A stretch of 64,000 nt of DNA, from contig NC_091930.1 in the NCBI RefSeq assembly GCF_041260155.1, positions 48,963,402 through 49,027,401 of the forward strand. Direction: 5' to 3'. Position numbers and translations under genes: made by a program. Of this stretch, positions 29,431 through 41,550 are shown in pieces. The notes under the pieces were generated by a model, which saw only the letters and a program-made list of their open reading frames with translations, searched no databases and was not told where the DNA came from. The first letter of the stretch is position 1, and every line of letters starts with the position of its first letter. The DNA comes from Ptychodera flava. Lineage: Eukaryota > Hemichordata > Enteropneusta > Ptychoderidae.

Positions 29431-31046
29431 GGACAAAATGACTGATTGGAAAGTGACTGATTCAAGAAGCGATTTTTCAGATTCATACTTAAAACGGGAT
29501 AAGGTCTATATTAGGTAATGATGTTTGTGCATTCATGATTTTTTCAGTAATTATTTTTCCTTTTTTTATCAATAAATAATGTCAGAAATCATTGATCCAA
29601 TATCTTTCAATTAATTCTTGGAATATTTACAGTGCAATGACACATCGACATTCATTTTAATTGCTGATGACAAATTAATTGTTATCATTCAAGATAATAT
29701 CTCAGAAAATAAAATTTACATAATTTAGGCTTCATTCAAAAATACTTGGTTTGAATGGAGGAATCAAATTGAAATCTTCATTCATTTAAATTCCCTTCAA
29801 TACCTGGTAAAATCATTTCAAATCCTACTCTCTATATCACCAACAATGTTCAAATTTAGCCCCCTCCCCCATCGGCCAAAAGTGTTCAGACCCGCCCCCA
29901 ATTATGACCGACCATTTATTAAGTAAAAAATATTGAACTATAATTTTTGAGATAATTTTTACCAATGTTTTTGTTCTTTGAATCAACTCTAGTTTCTTGT
30001 TTCACTCACTGTCGTATTGAATATCCAGTGTCAGCGTATCAATACGGCCTGCATGCATTTGTGTTCTGTACACTTACACTGGCAATCATTTCGCAATAGC
30101 ATTCGATATTGCTACTTGACAGCAATTTGGTAGTTTTTGCGTAACCGCTACTCTTTTGTACGGAAATATATTTGTCGGAAAGTACTGGTTAATTTGTTTG
30201 GCGATTGCTGAAGTCTGCCCGGGTATTTATCAAAAAGCTGAAATTTGTTGAAGATGGCATACTGTAATTGTTAATGATCAAAATGAGGTTGTGATTTGGA
30301 TTTCATGACCATCGCACAAATTGCATAAAGCCTCTTTGTTTTAACCCACTCGAACGGCTTTTTTGAAACTTTTTTAATGTGATTACTGAAAGCAAGCGTA
30401 TGTGCCAGAGAAAATAATGTGTAGTGACATTTGGTCAAAACTGCTATTCTGCCTAAAGTCGGCTTTCACCGCATTTCTAGTTATGCAAATACACCAAGCC
30501 AAATCAATCCTAGCGTGAAAATAAAATGAAAGAGCAGATAGATTCTCCGCTTTCCCTGATATTTTGTTACAATGAAGTGTTTGTATTTTGCGGTTACCTA
30601 GTGTTATGTCTATTTTCTAAACCCGATCCCATGCATTCCAGTCACACCATCCCTTGCAAAGTCTAACAGGGCTAAATTTATCCCTGTGTAAGCTGCAAAT
30701 AACTTGGTCGTGGTCATGATGTCTGATTCTCGCTAGTATAAAATTTGAAATTGGGCTTCATTTCACTTATCTGTATCACTTTTTAGCCAAGATGGAATTT
30801 GCCAAAATGCAATTAGTGTCTGTGCCAGTGGCCAAAAGGGCGTCGAGAAGTTAAGACCCGGAAAGAAATTCTACAATTACATAGGCACCTTAATTCCGGA
30901 AACCTTACCCGTAGTTTTCTTTTAAGTGCAAAGTTCTTTTAAAGTGGCGTCTAAGTTTCCATGTGTAATCAAAGGGACATTTTACTATAACAGCAAAATC
31001 CAAAGTTCAGGATATTATTAATCACTTTTTCAACTTGTTATATGAG
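29431..31046. other. No gene seen
   Basis: AT-rich intergenic sequence with no recognisable coding or repeat unit beyond short homopolymers. Confidence 0.5.
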
Positions 31047-31299
31047 TTAGGGAGCATTCGTTATTTACGGGGAGGGGGGGGGGCGGTGGAATTTGAGCGA
31101 CAAATGAAACGTAAAAAGCGACCCCCCCCCCCCTCCAAAGCAAATTTCTAAAATTTGACCCCCCCTCAATTCATCAATTGTAAAATGTGACCCCCCCCCC
31201 ATGAAAAAAAAAAATCATCAGATTTATTCATCAGATTTGATTCATTAACCCTTTGCACCCTGTGGCCCCGGGCTGAAAAAATTTCCTCACATACTAGAG

Positions 31300-31815
31300 A
31301 ATCAACATTTTTGGTGAAATGCCAAAATCAAATTTTGCACACACATGAACTTGTAATCGCTGTAGTCTAATCAAGTACACTAATATCAATGATCAAGAGT
31401 ACATAAATACACAGATTTACCTAGTTTTATATTGGAAAAAAATTATTCATAGTTTCCATATATACAAGATAGTGAATCAACATTTCGGTGACATTCCAAA
31501 ATCAAATTTCTTGCACAAACATCCACTTGTTACCACCCTAGTCTAATCAAGTAAATTAATATCAATAATCAAGCGTACATAAATACACAGATTTAACTAG
31601 TTATGTTATGGAAAAAATTATTCATAGTTTCCTCTGACAAGATAGTGAATTAACAATTCGGTGAAATTCCAAAATCATATTTCTTGCTCACACATGCACT
31701 GGTAACTACCCTAGTCTTATCAAGTACATTAATATCAATAATCAAGAATCTATAAATACACAGATATAGCTAGTTTTGTATTTAAAAGAAATTATTCATA
31801 GCTTCTCATAGATTA
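31300..31815. repeat. About 174-base tandem repeat, three copies
   Basis: Copies start with AATCAACATTT(C/T)GGTGA near 31300, 31475 and 31648. They share CTAGTCTAATCAAGTA, ATATCAATAATCAAG and AAATTATTCATAG. A partial copy (CAACATTTCGGTGAAATTCC) resumes at 33611, so the 1.8 kb between looks like an insertion into the array. Confidence 0.8.
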
Positions 31816-33074
31816 TGTATGGAGGACCTGTGTATTTTCTATTTTGCCTGGGAGTTCTTGTGTGTTATCACTGTATACCTAGGGAGTCCAAGACGGGAAC
31901 TTTCCAGAGAGTGTTTTACGTTGCATGCTGCACTGGCACTGGAAGGTTTGAGTGTCAGCGTGTGCTTTTTAAGTCAGATATTTCTCTATTTTGAGTCTTA
32001 CTCAAGTCAGCAGATATGTAAAGAAACCGGTGAGTGGCAGAGATCGAATTTTGTGCGGATCGGACAGTTTATTTAAACCCTACGCCATGCTCTACTTTAG
32101 TCGATGGAACGAACATTGCTCACACAAGTGAAAGCCGTGCCGTATATTTGCAATATACGCACTGCTAAGATGATAATATCACCACAAGTTGAAAGCTGAT
32201 CTTTCTGCAGCAAATTGTGTGTTAACTGTGAACTTTATTCCGTTTATGAGTTCAGTCAGATGTCTGAGATTGTCATGAGAACATTATTTATGATTGTTCC
32301 ACTGAACTTTTGTCGATGCGCGGAGTTAGCAGAGTAAGACTTCAGATTAGTTCGGCATGTCCCGACTGGAAGTAAACAAAAGATCTAAGAATATTAGTAA
32401 GATGGCTGCTCCCGTGGTAGCTGAACTGGACGCTGCTTAGCAGTGAATTGCGTGTGTTGTCGCCGACTTTCATGTGCAGACATTACACGGGACTTACAAT
32501 TGTGCTCATCATCGAACATTAGTTAAAGTCGCGTGTGAACTATTGTGTGTTTCCCAGCCGCGTCGTCAAGTCTGAGGTTCCTCTGCGGTACCATTAAGTT
32601 TTCCATAGAAATTGTTAAGCATTAGAAAGGGTTTGAACAGAGTTTTGTTCTGAAAGTGTGTTCGACTCCTGCCGTCGGGAGGTCGATCAGTACGGTTACT
32701 GTTACCATGGAGTAATATTTATAGTTTTGGGTACGGTTTACTATTTTATATGTACACCCGATATTTGACACAATATATACAGAAGTTGTTTGTTACATTA
32801 TATGACTGTGTGTTGGTTCCTCATTTCGGCAGATCGTCCATGTAGCCGACACGAACACGAAGTGTGTGTTACCGGCTATCAAAAACTATGAAAAATAGTA
32901 AAGAATGAGCTACAAAATCACTATCAGTTTAAGTTGCAGGTAGAATAAGTCTGTGCCTTTGTAAAAAATACTAAAAAAAATAGTAGAAAGTGAAGAACCA
33001 GCTGAAAGTTAGTTGAGGAGACCTTGACCGCATATCATTTGGACTGTGCCCTCATTTTGGCAATTTTCATGCCC

Positions 33075-33510
33075 CATGCTGTGTAGCCCTGCGTACAGGT
33101 GTGTGCACGTGTGTTCCCAGCATTATATGGCCTCTACCACAGCCCTGCAATGGTCTTTGAACAGACTTGAGGTCTCTGCGGCCTGGATCTGGACCGCAAT
33201 GAAGACTAAACGGTCTTTTTGGCCGAAATTCTGCTCTATTGGGGCAAAATCCTTTCCCTGCCTACCTTTACCTCCTAACCAATCCCAGAAAAGATGCGAT
33301 TGACTTCTCCTAACGTCCAAAACCGCTCATTTTCTGAAACATAACATACTCGACAAGTTGTTTACCCATGGCGATCCCATTTTGAATCTCGCTGCAGAGA
33401 CCCCAGTTATCTCCACAGACCGTTGCAGGGCAGCGTGGTGGAGGCCGTATACGCCAGGAACACACAGACCTGTACTCAGGGCTACATGCTCTGTTGCTGC
33501 TCTAGAGAGG
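33075..33510. repeat. Nested inverted repeat inside the Harbinger-like element
   Basis: TGTAGCCCTG, GTACAGG, GTGTGTTCC, GGCCTC(T/C)ACCAC, GCCCTGCAA(T/C)GGTCT and GAGGTCTCTGC run along 33075-33190. They recur in the same order on the complement of 33375-33500. The arms are about 130 bases with a loop near 33300. Confidence 0.65.
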
Positions 33511-33989
33511 TTAATGCCAGTCTCGGACTTGTTGGCCCTGCTAGAGAAATAAATTTGGCTGAGCTTCGGTCGGTTATTATTCTGCCGTCTCGAAACATCG
33601 GTTACACAAGCAACATTTCGGTGAAATTCCAAAGTCAATTTGTTTTCCATAACTCAACACAAACCTTTGTAAAATTTGACCCCCCTTCAATCATTGATTG
33701 TAAAATTTGACCCCCCCCCCTGAAAAGCGGTTTTGTAAAAGTCAACCCCCACCTGATTTCCACCGACCCCCCCCCCTCCCCGTAAATAACGAATGCTCCC
33801 TTAGTTTGTGACATGACATCCACTCATGGGAAACTAGTCGCTGTGTTCGATTAAAATAGTTTTAGAATCAAATATGATTTCTCTCTGTTATACACTAAAA
33901 TACACTGCAACGTCCTGAACGTCCTGGTGTTTTATATGCCAGCGCTAGCTCTGTGATAGGTGACTCCTAGCGATAGCGACGTAAGTCGT

Positions 33990-33997
33990 TGACGTCA
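33990..33997. promoter_or_regulatory. CRE-like site TGACGTCA
   Basis: A perfect CREB/ATF palindrome 37 bases before the ATG at 34034, in a locally CG-richer patch. The position suits a promoter of the RHIM-SAMD9-like locus; binding is inferred only. Confidence 0.35.
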
Positions 33998-34033
33998 TAA
34001 CATCGTCGAACGTTGACCCAGGCTCCAGCTGTG

Positions 34034-34150
34034 ATGAATGGAGAGGTAATCAGGCGAAGCTTGTTCGATAGCAACGGTAATAATTCGAGTCGTTTTGCAG
34101 GGAGTGATGCGTGTTACAGCATGAACCGGACAGCGGAGGCTACAAGTGAG
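34034..34150 (+). CDS. Candidate first coding exon
   Basis: ATG at 34034 opens 39 codons (MNGEVIRRSLFDSNGNNSSR... to ATSE) ending at GAG|GTAGGT in phase 0. No domain. It is assigned to this locus by order and phase only. Confidence 0.35.
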
Positions 34151-35282
34151 GTAGGTTTGCAAACGTCGAACACTTATTTTACAGGGTTATCAAAAAAGAT
34201 GTTTAGCTTTAACAAATCGCAGCGAAATACCTGGAGGCCTGCCAAATGAAACCAAAGCCAGCGCCATATTGGAAAAAAAAGTCTTGTTGCCACTTCCGTC
34301 ACTTATTCATATCGATATCTACCATGTTACAACTGTATTAATTAAACCAATCGTCACCGATCCATAAAATCTGTGATATGATTAGGCACGTTTGGGAATA
34401 TGGAAATGATTGCAAGTGGACATTCTCTATACAACGAAAACATAACATAGCTGTTTGTTAGGCATGCGCATACGCTATAGTTGTGAAGCTCTTTTCTGCG
34501 AAAACAAAGTGAAAGTTCGTAAAGCACAGTGTAATAACATAACACAAGTATGTATGTATTATGAATGTATGTATTATGTATGTACATGCATTGATACATG
34601 TATTATAGTCAAAAAGGTCATAAGACCCTGCAGTTGGTGCAAATCAATCTTAACCTATGCGAATATTAAGCGTATATTATATCAGATTCATTTTTTTTGT
34701 AACTCCAAAATTGCATTATCAAAAACTGATACATTTTTACTCTTCCTGATACACAAACTTTGAAACTTTGATGGTAAAAATAATTATGTGATTTCAAATT
34801 GGTGATACTTAGAACACCTGTCACACGTGAACTTTGCATAAGTACTATTTTATGTTTTATGATACACCCCTTTTGTTAAAGCTAGTTCATGAGAAATATT
34901 GTGTCATATATTTATATATTTAAAAGTAAACTTAAAGGAGCCAATCATATGCCTAACATCTACCTAATATCGAACTCATAATATATAAAGGAACCATTTG
35001 GAAAGTGCAGCTAAGCGAGCAGTCGAAGACAGCCATTTGCAGGATAGAATGTTTTGATTATTTAATTATTCTGCCATTTTCGACCAAAACGAAATGCAAA
35101 TATGCACAGCGAATTGCCACCATTTTGTCACTAGAAAACTCTTTCTTTTTCAAGCTGCTAACTTGTGTGAAAGGCACTGAAGGGAGGTACCTGTATTAGC
35201 TTTCTAAAGGGGACGGTCAGAGTCACCGAATATATCCCGTGTCAAATTTGATTAATAAATATTGTGACCCATAAGCTTATTA

Positions 35283-35503
35283 ACACTGCATAAAAACCCT
35301 ATAATACTTACTGTATTAACATGGATTATTGCCTGTATTTTAGCTGAAGAGTGCATATACAGATGAATACAGTCAAGAATCCATTTTTTGTATTCAGCAA
35401 GCCTGTATTCATGTGGATTCATGTGAATTCACGTGTATTATACTATAATACAGGCAACTCATTAATGTGAATTTATCTGAATAATTGGGTTTTCATGCAG
35501 TGT
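35283..35503. mobile_element. MITE with ACACTGCATRAAAACCC ends
   Basis: Left ACACTGCATAAAAACCC and right GGGTTTTCATGCAGTGT are inverted with one mismatch. The interior carries repeated TGTATT(C) and CAGGC motifs and an inner inverted pair, GCCTGTATT/AATACAGGC. Non-coding. Confidence 0.7.
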
Positions 35504-36119
35504 AATTGATAAGCATAAGGGGTCAGTCGAATGTCAAACATCAAGCTAAGATGAAACGTTATGGATACATTGTCCGCGTATTGGTATGCAGCCAGAATGT
35601 GTCGTCAGTTGAGAAGGTCAGTCCAAGGCAGCCACATTCAGTGTATCTGTGTGTTATTAATTCAGCCTAGCCGTCTCAAGTGACAGCCTCCTGGTTTGAA
35701 CTCTGGCAACAACACTTTTTCATATAGTACGTATACACCAGTGTGTTTTCTTCACACCTCGCCTTAATTCGGCTACGTTTCGCCAAAGCAAATCGAAAGT
35801 CATTTCATGAATTACATTTTTCAGTTCATTTAGATGAACGATAACAGAAATGACATCAAGCACTAAAGTTTTCCCTAGTGTCAGTGCATTATTTTGTTTC
35901 ACACTCAATAAGCGTACCGACTTCTATCGCAGAATGTGATCCATAGTTGATAAGCCCTTCTTTTACCGTTTTGAACATGATTTACGACAAGTGCAATCAG
36001 CAAGTCACATTTATTACTGTTATACCACTCTCCGCCTCGTGCCATTGTTCTAACCATGCTTTCTAATTTCCATAACCGAATATTTTATTATTACCACCTG
36101 GTTTCTTTTGTTGAAAAAG

Positions 36120-36262
36120 TGTCCGATTTACAAGTTCTTTTGTTTAAAAGTGTCCGATTTACTAGTAAATCGGACAGTTCTTTTGTTAAAAACTGTCCGA
36201 TTTACTAGTAGTAAATCGGACACCATTAAACAAGAGAAATTGTAAAATGGACACTTTTTAAA
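36120..36262. repeat. Cluster of palindromic GTCCGATTTAC motifs
   Basis: GTCCGATTTAC and its complement occur five times in 110 bases. One pair forms a perfect 24-base palindrome centred on CTAG (36154-36177) and another forms a 27-base near-palindrome. TTCTTTTGTTTAAAA separates the units, and TTTTTAAACAAAAG closes the block in the opposite orientation. Confidence 0.75.
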
Positions 36263-36914
36263 CAAAAGAAAATCACGTGGCAACGAGTAAAAAAAAATGC
36301 GAGACATTAACCAGAAGGAATTTATTTCACCATCAAGTACAGAGTAAAGACACGTTAAAAGAATCACCGGAATGAATTAATTTTGCACGACTGTACATCT
36401 CAAAATCAATTACAGGTCACCGTGAAATAACGGTATTGATTGCAAATATCGCTTCTGTGTTAAGGTTATTATTATCACGATCATTCGAAGCTGAAATTTA
36501 AGACTTCAAACTCAGTTTTCAAACACTGAATGTGGAGATTTCAGTCGCCTTTGGTAAAGTTAAATCTACTCAGTCTAGCTATAGGAAACACACACGCAGT
36601 ACCACAGTCATTGTGGATCTAGACATATTGTTTTTTTTTGTACTTGCAGTTTCTGTTGCGCCTTTCTCTGGCGTGTCTGTGTAGCTTGGTCTTCCGATTG
36701 TGGCCGTTAGCAATGGCGTGACAGGGGACTTTTCTTTTCCATCTTTGGCATGGGTAGTTGAAGTGCACCGGATACAGCTTTCATTTGTACTTCGTCCGCC
36801 ATATCGAACTACGTAGAGCGACTCGGCAATTGCATGTGTGCTGCTCAAAGTTTTCGACCCAAATGAGCAAAGCGTGACTTTAACATCGATCTGCAAACAC
36901 CTTTTCACTTCATT

Positions 36915-36949
36915 CAACCAACCAACCAACCAACCAACCAATCAATCAA
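36915..36949. repeat. (AACC)n / (AATC)n microsatellite
   Basis: Short pure tetranucleotide run. Confidence 0.85.
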
Positions 36950-37194
36950 GCAAATTCGTACAATTCATATAAAAACCAGGTGCTAAACCACGTAATCGCA
37001 CTACAATAGCAACACATGTCAACTTTGTTTTATCCAATCATGGGTTGTTTTTTTTATACTTTCGTTCAACAAGGTGTCAAAACGCGTCAATGTTTTCCTG
37101 CCAAAGTTTCAACGTGCACTGCACTAAAATTACAAATAAAAACTTTCGGCGTGCAAACAAGGCTCTAAAACTCTGCAAATTCGTGGTATAACAC

Positions 37195-37398
37195 GGTAAG
37201 CGAATTCGTAGTCGGCGGTTTACGGAATTTAACGGTACAGTTTGCCAGTAAAACTCCGAGGCCCGCAGGGCCGAGGAGTTTGCCATACAGTTTGCCGTAC
37301 AGTTTGCCATAAAACTCCTCGGCCCTGCGGGCCTCAGAGTTTTACTGGCAAACTGTACCGTTAAATTCCGTAAACAGCCTCCTACTCGTCCGCTTACC
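37195..37398. repeat. Near-perfect 204-base fold-back element
   Basis: Arms of about 95 bases: GGTAAGCG at both outer edges (on opposite strands), then GTTTACGGAATTTAACGGTA, CAGTTTGCCAGTAAAACTC and GAGGCCCGCAGGGCCGAGGA. The loop is short and holds CAGTTTGCC repeats. The arms differ at few places, so it is young or under conversion. Confidence 0.85.
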
Positions 37399-38675
37399 TA
37401 TAGTTAACATCAATCATTGTGGATGTCGTTCCCTTCTATCACTTATTGGCGTAGCTCGTGGGATTCTGTAAAATAGGCGAAGCATTTCTGAAAATTCCCA
37501 CGTTGCTAATGACAGACTACACTTTGACTAATTTATGTTCATTCTGAAGGGAAAACTCAAGGCTTGAATTGATAGCGAGTTTTGCAGCAATACAGGCAAT
37601 TCTATCCGAAAAACAATGACGACAGAATAGTAATCAAATGCCTTCCTGTGCATTGATATCTTGCTCGATTATACCAATGAACTTCTGTAACCACCAGTTT
37701 TCGGTGCTACAATTTGACACTCTTGCTGCTTTCCGGATAGGTTAATGCAGACCTGCCCGCTATTTTGTCCTCCAGTCAAACTTTTGTGATTCTTTGAATA
37801 GAGTACGAGGGCTACATAGTTTATGCGCAGTTCTTATTATAGCTCGTCTCGCGTCGGCAGCGCTTGCTTGTGAACACATGCGGGTCAAAGGTGTCACGAT
37901 ACCTTTTGAAAAGGTCCAGGCCTCTACAATAGCCCAACGGCTTGAATGACAACTTAAAACATGTGCTGTAGTATAAGCGGCGAAAAGGTCAATGAACTAA
38001 CCTGTAAACACGGTCGCTCCTCCTGCGTGGAGGGACCGTGCTGTTTGAAGGTTAATTCAAAGTTGAGAGATATTAAAGATAGCCACCGGGTAGGTATTTA
38101 CAGAGAGAGCTGCACTTTTCAGGAGTGCTTCTCATTTGTTCATGACAGAAGTGGCAGGTTCGGGTAATGCATTCTACCAGCTCTGATAATGATATTTGGC
38201 TGTAGGAGCTTTCGTGAGACGACGTAGGTGGGATAGCCGACGTTAAAGCTGGACTTTGGCTTGACTTACAAACATAGAAACGACTCCAACTATGAAATAT
38301 ATCGAGCTGAACAAAGCTAATGTGGCCCATAAATTTTGCACCTCATAAAAATATAACTCCTTTGTAATATTATGAATCTCACTTTGAAAATAGAAACTCA
38401 TATTTTTGCTAAGATTAAGGATATGCATGTGTTAGAATACAATAAAAAACAGCAACATTATCATTAATTCGTAAGTTCCCATGTTTAAATATAACAATGA
38501 GTTCTCTCTGCTTTCAGCTGTAGAGTCTACTTTAGTTAATAAGGCCGAACAAGCAACATGCGTATTACTACGCATGCGTACAACTCAGTGTACTTTGACA
38601 CGTATAAGGTCTCGTATTGCTAAAGTTCACCATATTGGGTATGGGCTACCTTGCATGTAACGTCATATTTTACAG

Positions 38676-38769
38676 ATTGACCTAGTTTCTACAGGAAATA
38701 CTGAAAGCTCGGATGACGTCAGTACCAAAAATGAAACCGTCGACAGCGGCACAAGTCTGGCTAAAAAGG
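38676..38769 (+). CDS. Possible exon of the RHIM-SAMD9-like locus
   Basis: Acceptor TATTTTACAG, donor AAGG|GTGAGC. Phase 0 in, phase 1 out. Encodes IDLVSTGNTESSDDVSTKNE, low-complexity Ser/Thr/Asp. The out-phase does not match the RHIM exon acceptor. Confidence 0.4.
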
Positions 38770-39819
38770 GTGAGCTTCAGTATATAGTAACTCACTGCCG
38801 AATATTTTAATACAACATATCATGATTTTAGTGTCATTGGAAGGGTGTCATTATTTTGTCATACTGTATAACTTTGTACTACTTTTCACAGCACATACTT
38901 TTAAGACAAAGATTTGATATCTTGGGTTGAGGTAGAGTGCGCCTTGGGCTTAAATCTTTACAATACTTTCTAGTTTACTGCGTGTAGAAGCAAAATTTGG
39001 CATGTGACCCACGATTTCAATAGTAGCTTTGTGGAAAGAATAGTTACAAAGTTTGGAAGTTTCGCCGGGAAAGTTTCTAAATTCGCAAAAAGTGTTACAT
39101 CTGTCGATTTCGAGGTTATTACGGCCTCAGAGGACGAGGAGAGTAGTCCATATCTCGATTGGAAACATCTATATATGTAGAAATATTTTACGAACTCTTC
39201 AAGGAAAATTGCAGTCAGCAACTGCATTCGGTGCCATATTATTTTTCAATTATCTAAGAAGAGAAATTGTTTATAATTTGTATGTGGCCCGAAAAGACTA
39301 GTTGTTATAAAAAGCAAAACAATCAAAACAAAAAAGTCGCACTTTTTGTTTTTCTTAACACGTTGACAACTTCTTTTGAAGACTTCTTGACCATCACACA
39401 CATAAAATGAGAAAAAAGTATCCCCAAAAGATGACAATGATTATCCTTCAAAACAATAATTCACAATTTACACATTTCTATGGACATGCTCAGAGAATCT
39501 TCAAGCGATTTTCCAATCTTTTATGAAAATATTATTCAATTAATATAAATTAGTTAAGGTGTACATTTCCTGTTAATGTTGTAAAAGGTGCAACCATCAT
39601 TTGCTTTGTTGATACACCGAAATGCTAAAAAAACACCCAAAAGGAAAATTTTGCAATCTTGGTACCTTGAAAGCCTGCTCCACGCCCATTTTCTTTAAGT
39701 TGCCAATGTACGAAATCATTTACTCGTTATTCTGGCGATAACGATTGCCAAAACAACACTTTGGTGCCTGACATTCCCATTCTTGCACTTGTCAAATTTG
39801 CATCTATGCAACAAATCAG

Positions 39820-40105
39820 CCAATATCTGATTCTGATCGGTCTATCATGGTAGAGAGCACACAATCGCATGGAACCAGTGTAGAGAGTGACAACACATCA
39901 CCATCTCCACCACAGATGTCTGTAGAATCCAGTACTCTTCCACCGGAAAAGCAGCATAGTCTACCAGAGCCAACAACACAGGACAGTGGAGCGAGTGTGC
40001 CTATCGCTGGACCACAACTACCAACGACTGGTACAACAAACATATACCAAATCCATAAATCAAATGTCCAAATTGGCGATAAATGCCAGCAGATCAATAA
40101 CTATG
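39820..40105 (+). CDS. RHIM-motif exon
   Basis: Open frame from the CAG acceptor at 39817-39819 (weak pyrimidine tract) or the ATG at 39847 to a TATG|GTAAG donor. About 65 Ser/Thr/Pro-rich residues are followed by NIYQIHKSNVQIGDK and CQQINNYG. This matches the RHIM core: NIY, four to six residues, Ser, one residue, then V-Q-I-G-D (VQIG at 40066-40077), as in human RIPK3 (NIYNCSGVQVGD) and RIPK1 (YIYNSTGIQIG). RHIMs stack into amyloids that trigger necroptosis or NF-kB signalling. The usual Asn three residues after Gly is replaced (DKC). It joins the next exon in phase 1. Confidence 0.6.
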
Positions 40106-40317
40106 GTAAGTCGCTTCATTTATAATGATAGGTAGGCCTTGCTAGATTGCACAATGCAATGTAACATAGTTTTGAACCACAAAATTGTACGATTACCTGT
40201 ATCCATAGTCCAAAAGTTAACGAGTCAGTGACTGGAATACTAAACTAAGAATACTTGTGATTTTTTAGTGACTCATACCCTGTTCTTTGTTTAACATGAT
40301 TGGAGCTAATGTGGGAT

Positions 40318-41550
40318 AATTCGATCTTCACATTTTTCAAATTTTTTAAAAAAGTCAGGTGCCCTATAGCTAAATGTTGCAATACCGCTAGTTTTCACTA
40401 GCACTCACGCTCACTATCGTACATGGCACATACACACTTTATCGAAGCGAAGAAACGAATTTCATCGCTTTAACTGGGCGAACGATAACCTCGGGGACAA
40501 TTCTGTCCACCAGCAGTGTTACCAACCCAGGGTAGAAAATACGGCTAGTTTTCAATCGGATTCGAACCCACAACATACAGCATCAGTCGCCTAGCTGAGA
40601 GGCCATAGACGGAACCGCTCGGCTAAATCTCCACTCCCAAAAAAGAGTGGTTCAATAGCCGGCTAAGTTGTTACATTTTTCTGACTGAGACCGCTCAACA
40701 CGTTGTAGAGTTCGTGAAGCACTCACGCTCACTATCATACATCGCACATACACACTTTATCGAAGCGAAGAAACAAATTTCATCGCTTTAACTGGGCTAA
40801 CGATAACCTCGGGGACAATTCTGTCCACCAGCAGTGTTACCAACCCAGGGTAGAAAATACGGCTAGTTTTCAATCGGATTCGAACCCACAACATACGGCA
40901 TCAGTCGCCTAGCTGAGAGGCCACAGACGGAACCGCTCGGCTAAATCTCCACTCCCAAAAAAGAGTGGTTCAATAGCCGGCTAAGTTGTTACATTTTTCT
41001 GACTGAGACCGCTCAACACGTTGTAGAGTTTGTGAAGCACTCACGCTCACTATCATACATCGCACATACACACTTTATCGAAGCGAAGAAACGAATTTCA
41101 TCGCTTTAACTGGGCGAACGATAACCTCGGGGACAATTCTGTCCACCAGCAGTGTTACCAACCCAGGGTAGAAAATACGGCTAGTTTTCAATCGGATTCG
41201 AACCAACAACATACGGCATCAGTCGCCTAGCTGAGAGGCCACAGACAGAACCGCTCGGCTAAATCTCCACTCCCAAAAAAGAGTGGTTCAATAGCCGGCT
41301 AAGTTGTTACATTTTTCTGACTGAGACCGCTCAACACGTTGTAGAGTTTGTGAAGCACTCACGCTCACTATCATACATCGCACATACACACTTTATCGAA
41401 GCGAAGAAACGAATTTTATCGTTTGCAATATTACAAAGTACTCAAAAACAAGTGTATAACTTAAAAGAAAAAAAAAGCAGTTGAGCTTACATTTGCAGAT
41501 TCCAAAAGCATACTTCACTAACCAATTATCCCAGATTAGTTCCGATCGTG
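40318..41550. repeat. Dispersed repeat split by a nested insertion
   Basis: The flanks 40318-40384 and 41423-41550 together match 3505-3700. The insertion 40385-41422 is bordered by TTGCAATA on both sides (40377-40384 and 41423-41430), an 8-base target duplication. Confidence 0.7.
40385..41422 (-). mobile_element. Tandem array of a tRNA-derived SINE-like 318-base unit
   Basis: ACTCACGCTCACTATC starts at 40403, 40721, 41039 and 41357, an exact 318-base period. There are three full units and a partial fourth, nearly identical. On the minus strand each unit has a Pol III A-box-like TAGCCGAGCGG (40615-40625 in unit 1) and a B box GGGTTCGAATCC (40558-40569), as in a Leu/Ser-type tRNA. A 14-base inverted pair (CCACTC, TTTTTTGGGAGTGG) lies beside it. 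The array lies in the intron after the RHIM exon. Confidence 0.75.

Larger units (their letters stand above)
31050..33800. mobile_element. Harbinger-like non-autonomous DNA transposon, 2.75 kb
   Basis: Ends GGGAGCATTCGTTATTTACG (31050) and CGTAAATAACGAATGCTCCC (33781-33800) are perfect complements, each followed inward by long G or C runs. TTA flanks both sides (31047-31049 and 33801-33803), the 3-base target duplication typical of PIF/Harbinger. Inner C-rich blocks (AAAATTTGACCCCCC, then TCAAT(T/C)ATTGATTGTAAAA) occur at both ends. No transposase frame is recognisable, so it is non-autonomous or decayed. It contains tandem and inverted repeats listed separately. Confidence 0.75.

Noticed and set aside
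32080-33050. Possible long terminal repeat or leader inside the Harbinger-like element
   Set aside because: No matching second terminal repeat, primer site or coding domain is visible.
38714-38721. Second and third TGACGTCA sites (also at 53205) as regulatory clusters
   Set aside because: Isolated 8-base matches, one inside a putative exon and one beside a LINE fragment; expected by chance at this length.
40385-41422. tRNA genes on the minus strand
   Set aside because: A- and B-box-like blocks are present, but the unit has no clean cloverleaf and repeats at 318 bases; it is better explained as a tRNA-derived SINE.
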